A stretch of DNA of 64,000 nucleotides from Buxus sempervirens (Eukaryota > Streptophyta > Magnoliopsida > Buxales > Buxaceae): positions 24,676,329-24,740,328 of the forward strand of contig OX387189.1 in the NCBI GenBank assembly GCA_947561395.2. Reading direction: 5' to 3'. The notes below the pieces were generated by a model. That model was not told the origin of the DNA and did no database searches. It saw only the letters and a program-made list of their open reading frames with translations. Positions 57,553 through 64,000 of the stretch are shown here, piece by piece. Positions within the stretch are counted from its first letter, which is position 1; every line of letters starts with the position of its first letter. Position numbers and translations under genes: made by a program.

Positions 57553-59742
57553 TTGATCATGTATCTGACAGTCTCGGAGACGGCTATAGGATGCGTGCTA
57601 GAGCAACACGATGAGAGCGGAAGAAAAGAACAAGCTATCTACTACCTGAGCAAGAAGTTTACCAACTTTGAGGTCAGATACACGATACTTGAAAAGACGT
57701 GTTGCGCCCTGGTCTGGGCAGCTCAGAAGCTTCGGCACTATCTACTAAGTCACACAGTCCTACTGATCTCAAATCTCGATCCGTTGAAGTATATTTTTGA
57801 AAAGCCGATCTCCACGGGTAGGGTTGCCAGGTGGCAAGTGCTTTTATCAGAATATGATATCGTCTACACAACTAGAAAGGCGATAAAGGGGCAAGCAGTG
57901 GCGGATCACTTGGCAGAGCATCCCCTACCTGATTACCAACCACTCTTGACTCACTTCCCCGACGAAGATGTGATGTGCACAGAATCTGCAAAGGATACAG
58001 AAGAAACCAAATGGCAGATGTTCTTTGATGGGGCAGTCAATGTAAATGGAAAAGGAATTGGAGCAGTACTAATCTCCCCAGATGGTGTCCACCACCCAAT
58101 AGCGGCAAAAATTATGTTCTATTGCACTAGCAACATGGCTGAGTATGAAGCATGTGTGTTAGGTCTGCGGGCAGCAATTGAAATGCGCATACAAGAGCTG
58201 AAGGTGTTCGGTGACTCATGTCTCATCATTCATCAAGTTATGGGAGATTGGAGAACCCGAGATGCAAAGTTGGTACCATACCAAGAGTTGGTCAAAGAAT
58301 TAGAAGAGCAATTTGAAAGTGTGACCTTTGATTACATGCCACGTGACGGGAATCGGTTCGCAGACGCGCTAGCAACATTGGTGTCAATGGCCACCGTCAC
58401 TGATAACACCTGGGTGCAACCCTTGGGGATAGAGATTCGGCGTTATCCCGTCTATTGTTTTAGCATTGAGAAACTCGCTTCCGAAGGAGAACCTTGGTAT
58501 GCGGACATTGAGAGATATCTAAGGGAAAGGACCTTGCCAGAAAGTGCCACAATTGCAGAGAAGCGAACCATTCAGAGGTTGGCAAGGCAATTTTTCTACA
58601 GTGGAGGTAGAGTGTACAAAAAATCATACAATGATTCGCTACTGCTATGTGTCAAAGAAGACGAGGCTCAGAAGCTAATTGAGGAAGTCCATGGCGGGTT
58701 GTGCGGGGCACACATGAACGGCCATATGCTAGCCAGGAAGATCCTAAGGATGGGTTACTACTGGATGACCATGGAGGCAGACTGCTACGCTCATGTCAGA
58801 AAGTGCCAACTATGCCAAATCTATGCCGACAATATCCATGCACCACCGAACACACTGTATTCCATGGCGTCGCGTTGGCCGTTCGCCATCTGGGGGATTG
58901 ATATGATAGGCCAGGTCCATCCGAAGGCTTCGAATGGGCACCGGTTCATCTTAGTGGCAATCGACTACTTTACCAAGTGGGTAGAAGCGATGTCCTTTGT
59001 GGATGTGAAGGGATCCCATGTGCTCAAGTTTATTAGAAACAACATAGTCTGTCGCTATAGCGTGCCTGAGGCGATCATCACAGACAATGCAAAGAATTTG
59101 AACAACAAGGACATGGAAAAGATGTGTGCAGATCTGAAGATCAGACATCTGAACTCCGCAGCATACCGACCCAAGATGAACGGGGCAGTAGAGGCTGCCA
59201 ACAAGAATCTGAAGAAGATCCTCGAGAAAATGGTGGTCACCTACAGAGACTGGCACGAGAAGTTACCTTATGCACTACACGCCTATCGGACGTCAATCAG
59301 GACATCGACTGGGGCAACCCCGTTCTCCTTGGTATATGGAATGGAAGCAGTCCTCCCCGTGGAAATACAAATCCCATCACTCAAAATTCTAAAGGAAGCC
59401 GAGATCAGTGATGTCGAGTGGGAAGAGTCCCGATTTTACCAGTTGCAGCTATTGGATGAGAAAAGGATCAAGGCTTTGTGTCATGGCCAACTCTACCAGC
59501 AAAGAGTAGCGCGAGCCTATAACAAGAAGGTAAAGCCACGACAGTTCAAAGTAGGAGATCTAGTGTTGAAACGGATCCTTCCCCATCAAGAGGACAACCG
59601 AGGGAAATTCAAGTCAAACTACGAAGAGCCATTCGTAGTCCACAAAGTCTTGTCTAGAGGAGCACTCATCCTACAAGAAATGGACGGGGCAGTTTTTCCT
59701 GAGCCGATAAATGCAGATGCAGTCAAACTGTACTATGCCTGA
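57553..59742 (+). CDS. pol (RNH-INT): Ogre RNase H pair and integrase
   Basis: 729 open codons. Residues 1-130: the RT-linked RNase H, with its first catalytic Asp position occupied by LTVS instead of a TDAS-type motif, and SNLDP in place of TDHKP, so probably inactive. Residues about 152-290: a second, archaeal-type RNase H with FFDGAVN, NMAEYEA, FGDSCLI and RFADALA, i.e. all four acidic positions present. Integrase: zinc site H/H near residue 378 (EVHGG, GAHMNG) and CQLC; catalytic D450, D511 and E547 (35 residues between the last two); a C-terminal region with FKVGDLVLKR (GPF/Y-like). The duplicated RNase H is the diagnostic of the Tat clade. The final TGA is at 59740. Confidence 0.93.
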   Translation: MIMYLTVSETAIGCVLEQHDESGRKEQAIYYLSKKFTNFEVRYTILEKTCCALVWAAQKLRHYLLSHTVLLISNLDPLKYIFEKPISTGRVARWQVLLSEYDIVYTTRKAIKGQAVADHLAEHPLPDYQPLLTHFPDEDVMCTESAKDTEETKWQMFFDGAVNVNGKGIGAVLISPDGVHHPIAAKIMFYCTSNMAEYEACVLGLRAAIEMRIQELKVFGDSCLIIHQVMGDWRTRDAKLVPYQELVKELEEQFESVTFDYMPRDGNRFADALATLVSMATVTDNTWVQPLGIEIRRYPVYCFSIEKLASEGEPWYADIERYLRERTLPESATIAEKRTIQRLARQFFYSGGRVYKKSYNDSLLLCVKEDEAQKLIEEVHGGLCGAHMNGHMLARKILRMGYYWMTMEADCYAHVRKCQLCQIYADNIHAPPNTLYSMASRWPFAIWGIDMIGQVHPKASNGHRFILVAIDYFTKWVEAMSFVDVKGSHVLKFIRNNIVCRYSVPEAIITDNAKNLNNKDMEKMCADLKIRHLNSAAYRPKMNGAVEAANKNLKKILEKMVVTYRDWHEKLPYALHAYRTSIRTSTGATPFSLVYGMEAVLPVEIQIPSLKILKEAEISDVEWEESRFYQLQLLDEKRIKALCHGQLYQQRVARAYNKKVKPRQFKVGDLVLKRILPHQEDNRGKFKSNYEEPFVVHKVLSRGALILQEMDGAVFPEPINADAVKLYYA

Positions 59743-61882
59743 GATCGTTCCAATTGGGAAATGAAGAGAGGCCATCCTTGACCCTCCTTTAGCCCATAAA
59801 CCTCTTCAGGTACCCCAAATTCTCCCCTAGTTATACAATTTTGAGCCTTGAAATTCTTTCAACCCATCACAAGTGTTCTACACCTCAAATAGGGCATTCC
59901 TGGCATAGCAAAGAGAAGAAATGGGGCACCCATGCCCCGAAAAACTTCAAAAAAAAAAGGAAAAGAAAGAGACAAAAGTGAAAAAAAAAAGAGGAAGAAA
60001 AGGAAACAGAAAAAATTGGGAAATTTCTTACCTAACCAAAAAATGGAAATGCAAATAAGCCAGGATGTAAGTCCCACCATCAATAAAGTAGCACACTTGA
60101 TAAACATAGAAGTCTAAGCCTTTTGAGCCACTTACCCTTCTTTCATAACCAAGATCAAGCCTACATTTTGTCCTATCTCTAAGACCTTTCGGATCCCAAA
60201 AGGAATGACCAGGGCAAACAGTTAGGTCCGCATTCGTTGGCAATGATGGAATTCAAAGTTTTGGAAGGACCGGACACGGTGAAAACCCGAAAAAGGGGCG
60301 CTGTGTACAAAGGCAGTCAGTTAAAATAAAAAAAAGAGAGAGAGAGAAAGCTGGTCACATCCAAATTGGGCAGAACAAGGAACAGAAAGGGCAGTAATAG
60401 TGGCAAACTATGAGCAGAGAATGATAGACAAGTCTTAAGGATCCAGACCGGTAGATTGTGCCTGAACAGAAAACTCCACAGAGGCCTGTGATGACAATGC
60501 TACTGAGAGCACCAAGCACTCCAAGTCCTGTCTGACCTGGGAAACTACTTGTGATATTGCAAACACGGACACACACTTACACACTTGTTTCTCTGTAATT
60601 GTTCTGTTTAATTGTTTTTGAGTACCATAGTGTGCCACTAACCTTAGTTGATGAGTCTCACAACGTTGGTAGAGGCCACCTCTAGCTGCAATGGGCAAAA
60701 TGGCCTGAAGCAAAGAAAAAGAAAATAGATGTGCTTGCATTCCCCAGCTACTCCTCAACTAATGCATTATTTCTTGCCAACCCTCACAGGTACGGCAACA
60801 ATAAGAAGGCAGATATTCCTTCCCTGATTTCCAGTGGTGTGCATTCAACGCACAGAGGACGAGTTCCTCTAATCCCCAGTGAAGCTCTTTCAAACGAATG
60901 GAGGGTGATCTCCACCAACCCCATTGGAGTCCTGCCAACAGTAAGAAATGATGATCAAGGATGCAATTCTCTCAAGCCTCACCCAGTCTGAAGAGGTCGG
61001 CCTCACGGAGAAAAGCAACACAGAAATAAGGCGGACTCACGCCAAACCCCTGCAAAGCTCCTCAACACTCAACAAGAGCTCAGACAAGCAGGATGATGAG
61101 TTCGAACCCAGGCAGAAGGAAAAGGCCTCACAAGGAAAATGGCGGCGTAAGGGGCCCCACTTATCCCCAGCAGGGCAGTTTTCCCCAAGGGAACCTTCAC
61201 ACATGCCAAGAGCGAGAGAAGACCGTGAAGCAGGGGTCCCTACTTAATCACCAGTAGCAATCACTCCAAACAAGGAGGCCCCTACTCCGAAGGAGAACCA
61301 CAAGGCACGCTGTGGGAAAGGAAGCAGTAGGGCATGAAGACAAATAAGCAGAAATGAAGATCTAATCGGGCAAGATGGCCCATGTTGTAATTTTTTCTTT
61401 TACACTTTTGTAATTAGAGTAGAGCAGGTGTGAGAACCTCCTGGAAGCACTGGACAGCGCTGAGAGCACCTCCTCACCGGCAGCAGCACCTCCTCCTCTT
61501 CTCTTCTCTCCGTCCTATCACTCTCTCCACTTCCCAAATCATCTCCTAGCCGAACAGTTTTAAAAAAAAAAAAAAAATTTTAAAGACACTTAAAAGCTTT
61601 AATGGAACAAACAAGAAAAGAAGAATATTGTCAAGTGCCTGGCATCAACGCCGAAACAGGTTGGCGAGCTCAAGTCCAATCTAATCTCTTTCAAACATAA
61701 ACTAAATGCTAAAGAGTTGCCCCGCAAAAACCCGAAAAGCAAAGGGTAAGGAAACTCCGAAGCCTGGAAGCGACTCCATATCATTTGGACGCTTCCCTTT
61801 CTTCATAACGACTTCAAAGGACTAAGCTTGTCGACCATGTCAACAGAAATGCCGGGTGCAAAAACGAGTTTCTTTTTTTTTT
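59743..61882 (+). other. Ogre 3' untranslated region
   Basis: 2.1 kb, with A/G-rich runs and no supported ORF; ORFs of 86 to 107 codons around 60400-61250 have no recognisable features. Parts around 60155-60290 resemble the 3' region of the nested element. Confidence 0.65.
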
Positions 61883-61928
61883 CTCTTTGCTGTTCATCCG
61901 CAAAGTGACTTCGGCAAAGAGGGGCAGC
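61883..61928 (+). other. Polypurine tract preceded by a hairpin (Ogre element)
   Basis: CTCTTTGC (61883-61890) pairs with GCAAAGAG (61914-61921), whose arm is part of the purine tract GGCAAAGAGGGGCAGC just before the LTR. Shared with 47834-47877. Confidence 0.8.
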
Positions 61929-64000
61929 TGTAAGCACCTCATTTTTGCGCTCCCGGAAGTGCCGGGAATGCAAACCCTAGATAGAAAGTCAAACCCTAAG
62001 GGGTGAAAATTTGACTTTTTGATCAGGTGAGAATTGACCATCTTGCTCCATGTCAGTGAATAGAGAATCTCGACACGGTTCTAACGCAACTAAGTTTGCT
62101 GGAATCGGAGTCCGGATGAGGGACTTCGAGTCGGTCAAACTTAAGAATGAGCCGAAAGTTGACTTTTTGCCGAATCCCGAGCCAGGTGTTTAGCCCAATC
62201 CCAATGGATAGAGGACTTCGATACGGTTCCAACGCAATTGAGTTTGCTCAAATCGGAGTCCGAATGGAACAGATATGAGCAGTCAAAGCTAAGGGCATTA
62301 TGGGAATTTTAGCAATGCCACATGGGATGCCACGTGTGCACCAAGAGTGCTCACATGGGATGCCACGTGTGTGCATGGGAGCTCCACATGGGAGGCCACG
62401 TGGACCCAATGAGTGCTTTACATGTGTCACCTCCCAAGCAACCCTTCCTCTCTCCAAGACTTGTGTCACCTCCAATGCAACCTTCCACCTCCCAAGAAAC
62501 CTTTCTCTTCCCAAGCAAACCTTCCTCTCCCCAAGACACCTTTCCTCTTCCCAAGCAACCCTTCCTCTCCCCAAGACATGTGTCACCTCCAATGCAACCT
62601 TCCACCTCCCAAGAAACCTTTCTCTTCCCAAGCAACCTTTCACCTCCCAAGAAACCTTTCACCCCCATGCAATCTTTCATCTCCCCAAGGCAACCATCCA
62701 TCTTCAATGATTTAAAAAAAGAAATTTTTCTCCAAGACTTCCAAGAAGGGGGGGGGGGGGGGTGCGGGCTACCATTCGAATGCTCCAACCCTCTCTCCCA
62801 CTTCTCTTGACTTCAAGCTCTCCAAGATTAGCTCCCATTTGAACACCTCCACCCCAGCTCCCATTCGAACTCCTCTCTCTAAAGAGCTCTCTTCCACCCT
62901 CTCCAATCTCCTCCATTCGAACCACTCCCCTCCATCTCTCTTGGCTTCTCACAAAATTAACTCTCCTTTATCTCTTCCTCTCCATCTCCATCCAAGCAAG
63001 TGGAAGTGTTGATTGTGTTTGGTGCTGCCAAGGAGGAGGTTACAGCTATGTTTTGGCTTCAAGGAGGTGTCTCCACCTTGCACAAGGGCTAAGGAACCCC
63101 CAGGTATTGCTTCTCACCTTGTTTTGTTTCACATATATAAAAGTGGAAGTTTTCTGGGTATGATAATTGGCATGAGTTATCCTCTTGCTGTTAATCTGTC
63201 CAAGGGCCTATAAGGCCTATATTTGTTCTTCATTTCGGTGCATGGAGGTCTCTAAGGGTAAGAGAGACCCCACGTTTGGTTCCACACGAGAATGGGAGAG
63301 AGTCTACTTCACTTTAGGTCCCATTAAATTGCTGTCCTGTGTGATTTTAAGAGGAGAATGTTCCTCTGTTTTCATTCTAATGTACCCCTAACAGCCCGAT
63401 CTTCCCTTCTTGATATTCCTTCTCTTCCCTCACCTTTGCTTATGGATTTTCTGGTGGTTTTCTTTTATTGGTGTCTGTGCCACCCATTGACATGGACATA
63501 GCAATAGGATTGGTTTGTTTTTATTTCCTCTCTTGCTTGATGTGTACATGAGCATGTGTTCTAGTCCTTTGCGGATTATTGTTTCTTTTATATGCATGTA
63601 CTCAAAGCATGATCCCTCACCCCTTTTCCTTGCTGTTCTTCATCTCCAAATACATGCTTCTTTTGCTGTAGCCGTACCTCCTGGTCATGCATTTGCTCAA
63701 GTCAAGAACATGCTCCCGCCATCTCTTACCTCCTCCATATACCAAACCATATAGGTTGCTGCCAGGAACAGTAGTGGGCCTTGGTGTTACTGCTGTTCCC
63801 AGTAGATTGACACCCACCGAGGCCCCACTGGTCCTTGGCAATTTCTTGTTTTACAGCACCAAGCAGCACCCCCTGAGTAGGAACCCCATTTCCCTTCCTT
63901 TATATTTCTTCACCCTGATTTCTAAACCTAACATCTTAACTTGCAGCCTGGTTTTTGTATCATGCTGGCTCCTTTAGTTTACTTTTTAGACATGAATTCA
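61929..64000 (+). repeat. 3' LTR of the Ogre element, cut by the window end
   Basis: 2072 bp visible, corresponding to 26029-28215 of the 5' LTR. It lacks one 117-bp repeat unit, has a 15-base poly-G where the other has 25, and an extra 20-odd bases near 62380. Many single-base differences. ORFs inside mirror those in the 5' LTR and are not genes. Confidence 0.95.

Larger units (their letters stand above)
51763..59742 (+). pseudogene. gag-pol: Ogre gag-pol polyprotein, one frame with six nonsense codons
   Basis: All coding segments from 51763 to the final TGA at 59740 share a single frame over 2660 codons without a frameshift. In-frame stops: TAG 52177, TAG 52921, TAA 53227, TAA 54202, TAG 56446, TGA 57547. 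Each is one C-to-T change away from a glutamine (five cases) or arginine (one case) codon, three in CHG and one in CG context, as expected from deamination of methylated cytosine. The alternative that some stops mark an authentic readthrough or spliced junction (Ogre elements are known to splice between protease and RT) cannot be excluded for 56446. Confidence 0.9.
26029..64000 (+). mobile_element. Giant Ogre/Tat-lineage Ty3/Gypsy retrotransposon, 3' end beyond the window
   Basis: 5' LTR (TGTAAGCACCTC start at 26029), tRNA-Arg-type primer site, a separate ORF1 upstream of gag, gag-pro-RT-RNaseH-archaeal-type RNaseH-integrase, polypurine tract and the start of the 3' LTR at 61929. ORF1 before gag, the dual RNase H and the great length are hallmarks of the Ogre/Tat lineage. 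Without the nested insertion (33527-50757) its own sequence to the 3' LTR is about 18.7 kb, so about 22 kb complete. LTR divergence is visibly higher than that of the nested element, in line with its being older. Confidence 0.93.

Noticed and set aside
60355-61247. ORFs of 73-107 codons in the Ogre 3' region
   Set aside because: No domain, low-complexity composition, overlapping on both strands and not supported by the nested relative.

Overview
This window is repeat-dominated nuclear DNA of a flowering plant. Evidence: nested LTR retrotransposons of plant-specific lineages (Ogre/Tat Gypsy, SIRE-type Copia), plant tRNA primer sites, long A/T-rich gene-free stretches, and one exon with plant-style splice sites that reads as part of a DEG7-like serine protease. 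The species cannot be told from the sequence. No bacterial operon, CRISPR array, rRNA or tRNA gene was seen.

Layout. 1-582 is the end of an LTR on the minus strand that runs off the left edge. 583-9212 is gene-poor and holds short tandem duplications and one recognisable host exon (5090-5215). 9213-24478 is a large inverted duplication (left arm 9213-12140, spacer, right arm 12307-13430 continued at 23851-24478). Its right arm was later split by a SIRE-like Copia element (13431-23845, minus strand, TSD TAAGA), and the left arm still shows the empty site. 24479-26028 is unassigned. From 26029 to the right edge lies a giant Ogre/Tat Gypsy element (5' LTR 26029-29709, primer site, ORF1, tandem repeats, gag-pol 51763-59742, 3' LTR from 61929). 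A second, gag-only Tat element (33527-50752, TSD ATAGC) is inserted in its 146-bp tandem array, and that element in turn contains a solo LTR of a third Gypsy family (37138-39873, TSD GACAT). The nesting gives the order of events.

How the parts work together. The outer Ogre encodes protease, reverse transcriptase, two RNase H domains and integrase, all in one reading frame interrupted only by six nonsense codons. The inner element has an intact gag but no pol. It shares the outer element's tRNA-Arg primer site, its Gag type and a hairpin-plus-polypurine tract, which suggests it was mobilised by Ogre-like enzymes. The Copia element has gag-pol in one frame with three nonsense codons, and an additional intact 429-codon ORF downstream of pol.

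Most unusual signal. Four unrelated retroelement families here carry arrays of short hairpins. Within each array one part (the loop, or in the outer LTR the inner stem) stays constant while the stems differ from unit to unit but remain self-complementary. Examples are loop AATCCA in the Copia LTR, AAACCCTGAGTAGGC in the solo LTR, and GCCTCTGAA-type loops in about 30 hairpins of the inner Tat leader. Homologous units of one array show paired (compensatory) stem changes. I know of no described system that explains this.
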